A stretch of 64,000 nt of DNA from Brachynemurus nebulosus (taxonomy: Eukaryota > Arthropoda > Insecta > Neuroptera > Myrmeleontidae). The stretch covers positions 12,406,501 through 12,470,500 of the forward strand of contig JAPWDM010000012.1 in assembly GCA_035578155.1 (NCBI GenBank). Direction: 5' to 3'. Shown here piece after piece: positions 9,867 to 20,488 of the stretch. The notes beneath the pieces are model-generated. The model worked only from the letters and a program-made list of their open reading frames with translations, had not been told where the DNA came from and did no database searches. The position numbers and the translations under genes are program-made. Numbering within the stretch: the first letter of the stretch is position 1; each line of letters opens with the position of its first letter.

Positions 9867-11548
9867 CTAAGGATTTAGGGTTGTAGATCATTCATTTGAA
9901 AAAATAAATGTATGAAACCAACGTTTACAATTAGTCAGTTTCATAAGGAACATAGTCATATAAACATATTTTGGATAATTACAATTTTAAACAAAAATAA
10001 CACAAAAAATTAAAATCACTATTTATTACGGTTTTACCCCGACACATGGACAAAATCGAATACTATACGCGACACCGAAAAAATAGGTTTAAATCGTCCT
10101 AAGCCTTTGCATGTTGAAGAACCCAAATCCCACTTTTTTGTTTGAATTTGTTGACTCAATCTTGTATAATGTTAATTTTTATACCTGACATTTCCGAGCA
10201 GTTTTGAAGTACCCCATGGTTCCATCAAAAACAGCTTCAACGGCTTTTCTAATGTTATTCTAATCCCATTTATTTTACCAGTAGTAGTCCTTTTATGATT
10301 ACGTGGCATCTTTTTGCAACTAATACCTAAGGGTGCATTCCCACTGCGCGCTATGCGATGCGAGGCTTTGCTATGCGACGCAATGCTATGAAAACAAACA
10401 AGCAAGAACATATTTGAATGTGCACATTGCGCGCTATGGACAGCGATGCGATGCTATGCTAGTAGCAGCTTTTATACGCAATAATTCAGTATGTTTGATT
10501 TTATCGCCTGAACTCGCCAGTATTGTGCTATTCAGTCATCAGTGATGGGTGTGGTAAAACTTATTGAAGTCTTTCGATGTCGTTCGCCAGTGTGGGATCA
10601 ACGGTCAAAACTATACAAAGCAATAAAATAGAAAAGATGAAAATATATTTTTTATCTACTATTTATATATTTTTAATCGACATTAAAAATTTTAATACTA
10701 AATTAAATTTATTGATAATTGAAAAGAAAAATTGAAAATTTTGAATTATTGCTATTGTATAGGTATCTATTTTGAATATAACTTGATAACTTTTTCAAAT
10801 TTTCGCGCTCGTTTTCAACATTGATGTCTACAATCGTTTCGTTATTTTTATAAGAACATCATGGTTCGATGGCGAAAAATTAAAAGAATCGATAGTTCGA
10901 TGTTGATGTTTTTTACCGACATCACCCATCCCTAATTCTCATGATCACTCACTATGAAATACAATGTATAGATTGAGCAGGCAGTGTGAACACATCTTGA
11001 AACATAGAAAAAGTTAATAGCATAGCCTAGCATCGCATAGCAAAGCCTCGCATCGCATAGCGCGCAGTGTAAATGCACCCTAATAAAAAAATTAGTTTAC
11101 TTAATATTCATACATCCAAGCCAAAATTGTATATAGGCCGGTTTTACCCTGTACAGTTTTGACCCGAAGATCTATGTATAAACATATAACTCACTACTAC
11201 ATATGTAAATTGATTTCGCCGTAAATTACGAGTAAATTTTGTAAATTACGAGTAAAAATATTGTAAATTACGAGTAAATACACACATTTTTTGGAGACTA
11301 ACTTGTAATACACACAAACTTAACTATTTTTACTTGAATTTTCACAAAAATAAAATCAAGTCTACCGAAAAACACTAAAATGGAATATTTTGAAAACGTT
11401 CGTGCTTGCCGCTACAAGTATTTGTTGGCAAATAGCTTTCATTGGTGGACGTTGTTGAGCAGCTTGCGTTCCGGAAATTTTAATTAATAACGAAAATAGA
11501 CCTACTATACTGTTTTACCCTGGTATACGATTTTGTACAGGTTTCCCC
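9841..11548 (-). mobile_element. Pogo-like element inside the outer Harbinger copy
   Basis: This is the inverse counterpart of 7768-8703, flanked by TA (9839-9840, 11549-11550). It is longer (1,708 bp) because of the 750-bp element at 10331-11080 and a small tandem triplication at 11220-11275. Its psq exon runs on the minus strand from the ATG at 10309 and is open through the codon that is a stop in the inner copy, but the same frame change remains. Confidence 0.85.
10331..11080. mobile_element. 750-bp MITE nested in the outer pogo copy, TAA TSD
   Basis: Left end GGGTGCATTCCCACTGCGCG and right end, inverted, GGGTGCATTTACACTGCGCG, with TIRs of about 55 bp built from CGATGCGAGGC and TATGCGA words. 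TAA flanks both sides (10328-10330, 11081-11083). The empty site is visible inverted at 8200-8228 in the inner copy. A 3-bp TAA TSD suggests the PIF/Harbinger group. The interior has no recognisable gene. Confidence 0.92.
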
Positions 11549-12102
11549 TACACTACAGCAGTCAATTTACAAACTGAATTATTTACCAAATGTGGATACA
11601 CACTGAACTCCTTTGATTTGTGCACGAAAAACCGACAACACAGCCATCGTCCACAACTACTCGCAATGATGCCTGATTACAATGGGATAGGACGTATACA
11701 CAATGGTTATCGTGGTGATGATGGTAATCGCTTGATGGCCCAACATGGTCAATCGTGGAGACGATCCTGTATATAATGCGTGAATGAACTTGAACGGATC
11801 ATAATATGGTCCATTTCAGTTAAATTTAACCATGCTTCGTAACTTTGAATTTAAATAATTTCCGTTTTCTTGGCTTTATCTCTGTTATTATTGCATTTAT
11901 GTAAATTTTAAATTTGCAGTTTATTTTTAGAAAAGAATAGAAGATCGATTTGTTTCGAATATAAGAATTATTTAATTTCTTAACGAAAACTCATGATCAA
12001 TTTTATCTGAAAAGAGGTATATGTACAACAGCACAATGATGGTGCCAATGATGGCCAATCATTTAGTGGCCCATGATGGCCCATCGTGTAGAGGAGCCTT
12101 TA

Positions 12103-13197
12103 GACAGGTCCAAATATGAGTACATAGTTATTATTATTTTGATAAAATACACATATACATACAAACATACAATATGCATACAATACACACATACATACAT
12201 ATGTGGATATAAATATTATTTGTAAAGAAAAGATGCAGCCTAGATATTTTGATAATAATTAATAAAACATGTTATGTAATTTATATGTACAAAAATGAAA
12301 AGTGTCCGGTACATAGTAATAAATTATTTTTATTAGAATAACATAAAATCTTTTTTATAAATATTTTTAAGTATTTTGTTTATTATTCTAAATATTGATC
12401 GCGGTCGGCCTCTGAGGATGTTTTGTTTGGTTTCGGATGCCGAAGCCATGTGACTGAAAGTGTTAATCAATTTTTAACATTGAAGCCGTAATTTAATCAA
12501 AAAATAAAATTTTAATTTTTTATTTTAAATTTTGCATTGATTAACTCAATGGCTGCCAAACAATTTTTGTTTGTAAAAGACAGGTTTAAAAACATTGATA
12601 AAGAGAGAAAATTGTTTACATATTATCTGCATACTTCTGGAAATATTTTATTTTAATTGTAAGATTTTTGTTTCCTTCATAAAATATAAACATTGTTATG
12701 TATGTTTTGTAAAGTCGGTATTAAACTAATATTTGGAACATGTAATAATTTTTTTAAAATTATTTCAGATGTCATTATGATATTCATTTTAAGTAAAATA
12801 CATTCTACAAAAACATAAGTAAAGAGAATGAAGAAACCATTATCTACCATTCTTATAGTTTGACATTCCCACTTTGTGTGTATCACACAGTATCTTGCGT
12901 ACTTTTAATTTTATTAAATTATAATATATAACACTGACTTTATAAGAAGTCTACGTTGTTTTTATAGTTGACAACATGAATGTTGATTTGGATAAAGGAT
13001 AATTTATTGATTTTTGGTATTGGTACATATGTATGCAGTATGTGTATGAGTATTCACTAGTATTTGTATTAGTCAAACCGTCGAAAATTTTTTTGCTGAC
13101 AATAATAAACAAATTTTTTTTATGTTCTTATAGTACACTATAAATTCAATTATGTTAAAACATTCAATAAAAATTATTAGAAGCAAATTTTATATAT
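12103..13197. other. AT-rich non-coding stretch
   Basis: No gene and no bounded element is visible. Short ORFs here (such as 12677-12886, minus) show no family features. Confidence 0.4.
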
Positions 13198-13290
13198 TTC
13201 TGTAACAGTGGCGGCTCGTGAGCTTTAAGACTGGGTATGCGCTTTCAAAAAGGTAAATCACACTTAATGTGTAAAGAGGTACTAAAATAG

Positions 13291-13469
13291 CAGGCGGGTC
13301 ACGTGTCCCGGGCGGCAGGTTTTGAGGGGCGCCAAAATTAGGTATGTGAGGTTTTTTTCTTCTTTTGCTCGTCACTTGCTTTTTGGGAGGAAAAAAGGAA
13401 ATACTTTTTCTACAGAGGCGCCATTTTTTGACCTTGCCCCGGGCGCCACTTAGGCTAAGTCCGGGCCTG
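13291..13469. mobile_element. Possible nested hAT-like MITE, GC-rich ends
   Basis: The right end inverted reads CAGGCCCGGACTTAGCCTAA, and the left begins CAGGCGGGTCACGTG. CCCGGGCGGC near the left and CCCCGGGCGCC near the right are mirror blocks around the middle. The flanking octamers (TAAAATAG, AATAACAT) do not match, so boundaries or integrity are uncertain. Confidence 0.45.
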
Positions 13470-13944
13470 AATAACATACAAGAGAAAAGCTTTTTTGGTA
13501 TCAAACAACCACCTAATTTTAGAATATTTATCAAAAGAAGTTTGTAAAATGATGTGCAAACGCTTTTTTGTAACAAACTGAATTGTAGAAAATATAAGAT
13601 TCAGGAAAAATATAAAAATATGGAATAACTTTTCTTTCACAGTCAAAGTAAAACACCAGCAATATTTTTATGAGGCTAAATAAACACGATTTAAATTACC
13701 TTCAATAGTCTAAAGAAAAATTATTTTCGTCAATATTCCTTAAAAAAAGTTGTGTTAATTACTTTATGTTGTGTTAATAACGCAACCGTTGTTTTTTAGT
13801 CATTTAAAAAAAAGACAGTAGGTAATAAAATCTTAATAATCAAATCACAGTTGACAGCAACGATAAATTTATAAGTATAGGAAGCATGCTAAAAAATTTA
13901 AAAGCTGAGGTGATTAGAGCACAAGTTAAGATTTGGTTAGTTCG

Positions 13945-14204
13945 GCTGTTATCGAATATACGATAAGCGCCGAGCCTGGTGCCTACGATGGAAAAGAACT
14001 ATACGGTATTATAAGCCACTAATCAGCTGCACATATACATATACATATGTAGATTCAGTATAGCCATTACATCGACTGTTATCGAATATACGATATGCGC
14101 CGATCCTGGTGCCTACCATGCCAAAGGACTACCAGTATTATAAACCACTAATACAACTGCACAGATACATAATATACATATGCAGATTCAGTACACACGG
14201 ATAT
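13945..14204 (+). repeat. 130-bp tandem duplication
   Basis: Two adjacent units, each opening TGTTATCGAATATACGATA and containing CCTGGTGCCTAC and CATATACAT-type words, start 130 bases apart. They have diverged by several substitutions and small indels, so the duplication is not recent. Confidence 0.8.
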
Positions 14205-14560
14205 GCTCAGATGATGATCGCATAGCTGAGTAGGTACATATGCGTATGTACGTCCTATACACAGCTACATAGACTGGCTACAGGGTCTATTGTTGATCGT
14301 GTCTATATGTAACACGTACTGTGGACCATATTTATGCATTTTAGGTATATCATAATTAGGTATGTATAATTGGTATAATATATGCATTCTAATGTGCAAT
14401 ATATATGCAATAATGTAAGGTAAATCTTATGGAAATTGTATATTTAAATTATTTTGTAAGCAATGTTATTTTCGTTATAAATTTATTTCAGTTTTTAAGA
14501 AACAGCTAGGGTAAGCGGCGCCTACCCCGCATACCTGGAATAACCGCCACTGTTCTGTAA

Positions 14561-15187
14561 ATATCTATACCTATATATAAAATTATCCACAGTATTATCT
14601 TTTTATTATTATTTCATTTTAAAACAAGCCGGACAACTAGAGAGGTATCAATTTAACTTTAATTCATTTTTTGGGAAAAATTTTTATTAGAAAATAACCC
14701 AGTGTAGATTTGTAGTGTACTTATAATTTATTTTTATTATTTATTTTTTATTTATAAATTATAAAACTGAGAAACAATATTTTTCAATTTAAACCATTTC
14801 AGTGCGGCTTAAAAATGTCAAAATGATTAATGACTTTAAAAATACATATAGTCTTGTCTTTTATTGCAAGATATATTTCTCTCTTTGTTTCCTTTGGCAT
14901 GTTAACATGCCAATGGCACTGAATCGGTTAAAAAACCAGCCTCTAGAACCTCGTGGCCACTTTTTCAATTTCTAAGCATCATTTTCAGGATAAGTTCCTC
15001 GCCCACATGGAAATGATATAAAATATTGATCAGTTTAAAGAAATCGGAGAATATATTGATCAAACTGATAGAATCTTACAGAAACAAGAATACGCATTTT
15101 AGATAGACACTGGACACCTTCCAGAAAGAAATATTACAGCTTTACACGATGTAACTAAATGATGAAATTAACCGTCTTAGAAGCAAT
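14561..15187. other. AT-rich non-coding stretch
   Basis: Nothing identifiable. The only unusual word is GGCATGTTAACATGCC at 14896-14911, a 16-bp perfect palindrome. Confidence 0.4.
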
Positions 15188-15870
15188 CGAAATTCACAAA
15201 ACATTAAACAATTATACAAATATTTACATTCGGTCCCACAAGAGCGTTGGGATGATATCTGATAAAATACTTATAGTCTTCCAGTAATCTATGATTTAAT
15301 ATGATTTTTCTACTCCTGTTGAAGAACACACTCATTACATATCCGTTAATTTTTGAGAAAGTTAGGCATTATTCAAAGGTGTGTAGGAATTTTCATTACT
15401 CACTACCTTTTTGACCAATGAAATCACCGTATTAACCATCATTCAATGGGCTGGCTTTTGTTTTGTGTATAATATACGTATCAGTTTTTAATTTCAAATA
15501 TGTTGCGTAGTAACATCTAAATAAACAAAGTAGCTTGTATTTTGTTTTTATCGTTTGTACATATATAAACATTTAATGAAATTAGAGATCGATTAAAAAT
15601 TATATTCTTTTGATTTAAAATTTATATTCAATTTTATTTAAATAAAAAAAAAGTCGTAGAAAAAATATCGTATTCTACTCGCCTGCAATGGCTATTACTC
15701 ACTCAGATGCATTTCGACAGTCGCAATTTCATCTTCGTGAGTAATAGCTATCATTACCAGCTTGTTGAATAATATACAATTAATAAGTATTTTATCAAAT
15801 ATCATCCCAACGCTCTTGTGGGACCGAGTGTAAATATCTGTACAATCGTTTAATGTTTATGAATTTCTGT
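15188..15870. mobile_element. 683-bp element with 85-bp inverted repeats
   Basis: The left arm (CATTCGGTCCCACAAGAGCG in its middle, then TTGGGATGATAT) recurs inverted at about 15785-15870 with few mismatches. The interior is AT-rich and lacks a coding frame. The TSD is unclear. The right end abuts the foldback hairpin at 15870-15963. Confidence 0.7.
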
Positions 15871-15963
15871 TTTCAGTAACACTTACATTGTCGAAAAAAC
15901 TCATCGTTTTCCGGCATTCTATGTTTTAATGAGTTTTTTCGACAATGTAAGTGTTACTGAAAA
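15870..15963. repeat. Perfect 35-bp inverted repeat with 24-bp spacer
   Basis: The 35 bases from 15870 (TTTTCAGTAACACTTACATT onward) recur exactly inverted at 15929-15963, around the spacer 15905-15928. A strong hairpin would form in single-stranded DNA or RNA. It lies immediately after the inverted-repeat element at 15188. Confidence 0.9.
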
Positions 15964-16865
15964 AACACAATAATAGACAAAGTATATACTAATGTTTCAG
16001 TACGATGTGGGACAGTTCACTCCATTTTTACATTGAAAACAATGTATTTTTTAATTATCACAATTTGAATAAGATTTAAATTTATATAAATAAAAAAAAG
16101 TTTAATTTGGTCTATTGACAACTCACTGTATGGAACCCTAATCGTGCGGGCTCGACTAGCGCTTAACCGATTTTTAATAAAACTAAAAGGCTAGAATTAA
16201 AATAAATGAGACCATAATAAAAATTATGATTTTTACGGTCACTTAAAGATTATCGTATAAACGCCAAGTTTACCCAAGTTTTTGTAACGGTAATGTAGTA
16301 TGTCATTTTATCACACATTTTCATTCCATCTACAAATCAATTAAGTCAACTAAAATAGATATTATTCAATAGATATTATTCATAAAGACGTAAAACTAAA
16401 ATAAATCAACCAAACCATTACAGACAGTATTTTTTTTGACTTTATCACACATTCCCCAGCCTTTATCTACCCCCACCCTTACCACCTACTTCGTATGAAA
16501 AAAACGATTCAGCGCGAGAGTAGAAAAATACATTTGGGGAACATTTTTTTTTTGTAAACTCATTTCCGTACAACCAAATTCATTTTTTATGTTCTAATTA
16601 GATAGATGAAAAAAAGAATGTAGAAATTTAATTGAGACACCCGGTATTTTCGAATTTCTCTCAAATTTCTTGTTATTTTCGAAGTAGACATAGCTGCTAT
16701 CTAAAACTTCATAAATGCACGAATACATATAGTTTTATATTATTAAATTGTATCTACAATAAGTAAATGTACGTGGTGTTCAAGGTCACTAGAGGCAACA
16801 ACTTCTTTCAAACAATGGAAATATCTGATTATTTTTCCCGAAACTTTTATAGGATCTTCTCCATT
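15964..16865. other. AT-rich non-coding stretch
   Basis: No gene or bounded repeat was recognised. Confidence 0.4.
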
Positions 16866-17260
16866 TTTTTTTAGCGAACTTTCAAATCGAAAGCCACTGT
16901 CATAGTGCAACTTAACCCTGAGAAAATGGCAGAAATTTGTTTTGAGGGCCCTAGAACTCGAAAAGGGAAAATTTCCGCAGAAATAACTCTCGAACGGAAA
17001 GTCCTAGTTTTACAAAACTTGGTGAAAATTTGGAAATTCCAAAACCCTTGGATGTGTTCGTTAGCCAGACACTTTTTGTGAAAAAAAATTACTTTTTGCC
17101 AAAATTTCCCCAAATTCAAAAATTTTTGCTACTTTTTTTTACACCATTAGAAAAAGGTGGAAAATAACATAAAAAAGGTTTTTAAGTCATTATTCTATGT
17201 AAACTAATTTCTAAGGAAAACTAACTTTAATAAACGGAAATTCTCTATGTTATGCAGGTG
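16866..17260 (-). repeat. Dispersed 600-bp repeat, copy 3, no microsatellite
   Basis: Inverted relative to copy 1. It carries the AGCCACTGTCATAGTGC, GCAGAAATTTGTTTTGAGG, ATAACTCTCGAACG and GTTATGCAGG landmarks in the expected order. The (TA)n tract that copies 1 and 2 hold between the GACCTC and ATAACTCT blocks is absent. The minus-strand ORF 16871-17119 simply follows the repeat. Confidence 0.75.
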
Positions 17261-17394
17261 TATATTATTAATAATATGACCTTAAGAGAAGTGACAAATT
17301 AATCGTTTTAGAAATTTTGTTAAATTCTCCTATTTATCTTTTCCTTTCGATAATCGATCTAATGGATCTAATGGATAAGTCGATATCTGCGCTA

Positions 17395-17535
17395 AATTCT
17401 ACTTAAAGTATTCTAGAACTTTTGTCTAATATCGCTATTTGGTCTCTTTTTCGGTGACCGAACCGGTAATGAAATCAGTTTTTTGATATCTTTGTTGGTT
17501 TCCGAATAGAATGTTCTAGAACTTTACCTACGATG
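17395..17535 (-). repeat. 103-bp satellite-type unit, isolated copy
   Basis: Two TTCTAGAAC words start at 17411 and 17514, exactly 103 bases apart. The sequence between (CGCTATTTGGTCTCTTTTT, then AATGAAATCAGTTTTTTGAT, ATCTTTGTTGGTTTCCGAAT) matches the units of the arrays at 58.7-59.9 kb. The second word lies in GAATGTTCTAGAA, a three-part heat-shock-element core. Confidence 0.8.
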
Positions 17536-17819
17536 GTCTAAATTCTGACACCAAAATGCCTTGAGACCATCACCAATAAGAAATAGTGGAGGAGAAGCGA
17601 TACCAATGAATAGAGGAGAAACAACTTATGGACGAAAACTAACGAGATGATTATCGGAAGGATACTATAAACAACTGATTATTCGCTCCAAACCGAAACT
17701 GTAGCCACCTATATCATATGATTATTTGTCAATTTATCAGGATATTTCACTATTATAAATGAATGAAAAATATATTAAAAAACTGAAATTTGTTTCATAA
17801 AAGTCATACATCTGCTTAT

Positions 17820-18279
17820 GCCCCGGTTTACATTAACGCTCTGCTCTCACTCCGATATCACTACGCTCCCGATTCGATATAGTCTTGTTGTGTTCACATT
17901 ACAGTGCTGATATCATGCTGGTACCTATTCGTTCTCTATTGACATTATAATGCTGCTCTGGGTACACTCCCAGTTCGGTCTCAGTTCGATACAAATATCT
18001 TTTCATAACAACTGAATGCAAGCGGAGTGGAGTGGAATCAAAAAAGTGTTTACACTATAGGTACAAGCCATAACAAGTCTGATATCGCTCCGATAAAATA
18101 TTACCTGAGTGGTATTGATATTGGAGTGACATTGGAACGGGAGCGAACCGTGACTGATATCGGACCGATATCAGAGCGATGATGTGAATACACTCATTGT
18201 TTATTGTGTAAGAATATTTTATCGAACCTGGAGCGGAGTGATATCGGAGTGAGAGCAGAGCGTTAACGTAAATCGGGCC
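17820..18279. mobile_element. 460-bp MITE with GATATCGGAGC subterminal repeats
   Basis: TIRs of about 50 bp: left GCCCCGGTTTACATTAACGC, right inverted GGCCCGATTTACGTTAACGC, then TCTGCTCTCACTCCGATATC on both. Variants of GATATCRGAGYG recur many times in the interior. TAT flanks both ends, which could be a 3-bp TSD, but the exact terminus is uncertain by a base or two. Confidence 0.75.
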
Positions 18280-18284
18280 TATTT

Positions 18285-19720
18285 TACCTTCAAAAAGTCT
18301 TAAAATGGAATATTTTTCAATAATAATTAACCAAAAAAAAAAAAACATAAGAGGTAATTTTTATGACATTTTTTGAAAATTTCAAAATAAAGTGACGTTT
18401 GATAGTAGGATTGCAAATATTTGTTTTATTATTTTATAGAATCTGGTAAATAGACATCGTAATAAGTACTCGCTTTGAAAAAAATCAAACACAGTATTTA
18501 AAAAAAAGAGACTTTTTCTTAAAGAAAATAGTAAATTTATGTACAGTGTCCGGATAAACTTGAGCACTGTAGTCGAATTTCGGCGCAAATTTCCAAGCAA
18601 AAGCTCATAGCTAATATAATTTTGATCGTTTTTATTGTTAGAGTAAGTGCTTCCAATAACCTTGAACGCGTGGTACATGTATGTTTCAGTACATATTTGT
18701 ATATCTTCAGTTCTAGCCTCAGTTCTGCGACTGAAGTCTATTCGATATTATTCTACATACATGTATATGATAGGTAAGGTGCCTTCAACCCGAATGGAGC
18801 AGTAATGCGGTTTCCTATTTGAATATTGATCTCTTGTTCAATTCAAGTGAAAACGTACCTACTGGAGTTGTGCTTGAAACAGAGCTGAACACTATCCAAA
18901 ACTAGTATCTAATCATATACAACTAGTATACCATACAAAACTATCTTACTACTAAGATGAAAACTATTATACAGGCTGAGGTAAATATACTAATACTTCG
19001 TAAATTTTGGACTTCAGACACGTTAAGGGGGTATTCCACTATCCTTCTATATATACTTTTCATTACGCAAAAGATTTGTACTTTTTCGAAAAAATTTGTG
19101 TTTATTTAACGAAAATTTTTTTGCATAGCAATTCAACGAAAACTTGCTGGACTGGAATGCTTTTAAGTTGACAGTTCTTCGAGTAAAATAGGGTACTTGA
19201 CTGAAGTTAAAAAAATATTCTAAAAGCATTGTTTTTCCATATCAGTTAAGTGACTTTTATTTTCGACCGATTCCGTAAAAAATCATCAAAAAAAATATCC
19301 CTACAATTTTAAATGAGAAAAAGGCGGGAAAAACGCCTCACTATAGCGACGTCACAGTTTGAAGCAACTAAACGTCAATGTCAATATTTATAACCTCAAA
19401 ACTTTGATTATATTCATAAAATGTCAAAGTAAAAGCAAGTATTTATTTGAATTCTGGCCGATTATTATTACTATATATATAAGCTAATAGAAATATTCAA
19501 AAGAAAACAAAATTTCACCTCATCGATGAAAATTATCAAAATCGACATATCTAACTACAAAATGTTACGTCATATTCAAGAAATGGCGCGTTTTCACTAA
19601 TCTGAATATTTGTTGAAAAATGGCGATTTTCAAAATAAAATTTCTAAATAGTCAAATTTTTTTAAGTTTCATTATTAAAATTGGACATATGTAATGATAA
19701 TGCATACAATTATTTACCAT
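18285..19720. other. AT-rich non-coding stretch
   Basis: Short frames here show no family similarity that I recognise. Bases near 19170-19190 weakly resemble part of the 120-bp MITE. No boundary can be drawn. Confidence 0.35.
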
Positions 19721-20121
19721 TTGACACAAATTTTAAATACAGTCAAGTACCGTATTACTTTGAAGCAACAAATTTGAGTTGTAGCAAACATAAAATTACT
19801 TAGGTAAGTAATCAAGTTTGCCAGCCGTCTGGATTTCGACCGGATAGTTCGGTTAGGACGTAATTTCCGTATCTGGTCTCTATGTGCGACTGGACAGGTA
19901 ATGTCCGGTCAACTGACGAATTTAAAAGATATAGTCTTTAAAGTTTTGCTCATCAAGGGTATCTCTGAGGAATTATTTTAGACTTGTGTCTCAAAGTCAG
20001 TTTTACTGAGGAAAAAATTAAAATAAGAAGACAAAACTTTTGTCCGGTCGTTGAAAATTGAAAAGTTGACAAGCCTGAGTGTAATACGATAAGACAATTT
20101 AACGAATAAAATAAATTAATA

Positions 20122-20314
20122 CAGTAGAACTTCTACTAATCGGACAGAATTTTCGCGCGAAACTTTCTTTAAAGTCAAATATTCCGAATTCTCTACAAAG
20201 ACAGTTATTTACAGTACTCCATTTCGTGCGCTTAAGAACTCAAAGTTAACCATTTTTATATTTCGGTGGTAATTTTAGCGTCAAAATGCTGTCCGTTTAA
20301 TAGCGGTTTCACTG
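20122..20314. mobile_element. 193-bp pogo/Tigger-type MITE, TA TSD
   Basis: Left end CAGTAGAACTTCTACTAATC then GGACAG; right inverted CAGTGAAACCGCTATTAAAC then GGACAG. TA flanks both (20120-20121, 20315-20316). The CAGTRRAAC(C/T)NCTA form is typical of pogo/Tigger termini. It interrupts a dispersed repeat also seen at 1.75-1.85 kb. Confidence 0.82.
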
Positions 20315-20488
20315 TATAGTTCATTCTATTATGTAATATTTCATTACAATGGTTTTGAAACCAGTTAAATCTGTCATTTATTATTGCACGAAACGTTTGT
20401 ATTCTTTCGGATAAATTTGTATTTATATATACCCCATTTCAAATACAATTGATCATGAGCCATAGTTAAAAAATTAAATAATTCTTAT

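Larger units (their letters stand above)
7112..12099 (-). mobile_element. PIF/Harbinger element, outer copy, interrupted by an inverted copy of itself
   Basis: Outer boundaries are AGGCTCCTCTACACGATGGG at 7112 and its inverse ending at 12099, flanked by TTA (7109-7111, 12100-12102), the 3-bp TSD of PIF/Harbinger elements. The TIR is about 65 bp. Only the first 110 bp (to 7224) and 9322-12099 belong to this copy; 7225-9321 is a second copy in the opposite direction. Without the insertions (2,100 bp and 753 bp) it is about 2.13 kb, matching the inner copy. A triplication of GTAAATTACGAGTAAA at 11220-11275, single in the inner copy, explains most of the difference. Confidence 0.93.
13206..14552. 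mobile_element. 1.35-kb non-autonomous hAT element
   Basis: Ends CAGTGGCGGCTCGTGAGC and, inverted, CAGTGGCGGTTATTCCAGGT, with CGCATACC-type subterminal words on both sides. The octamer TTCTGTAA flanks it exactly (13198-13205, 14553-14560). No transposase is seen. Inside are a possible smaller hAT-like insertion (13291-13469) and a 130-bp tandem duplication near 13945-14200. Confidence 0.92.
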
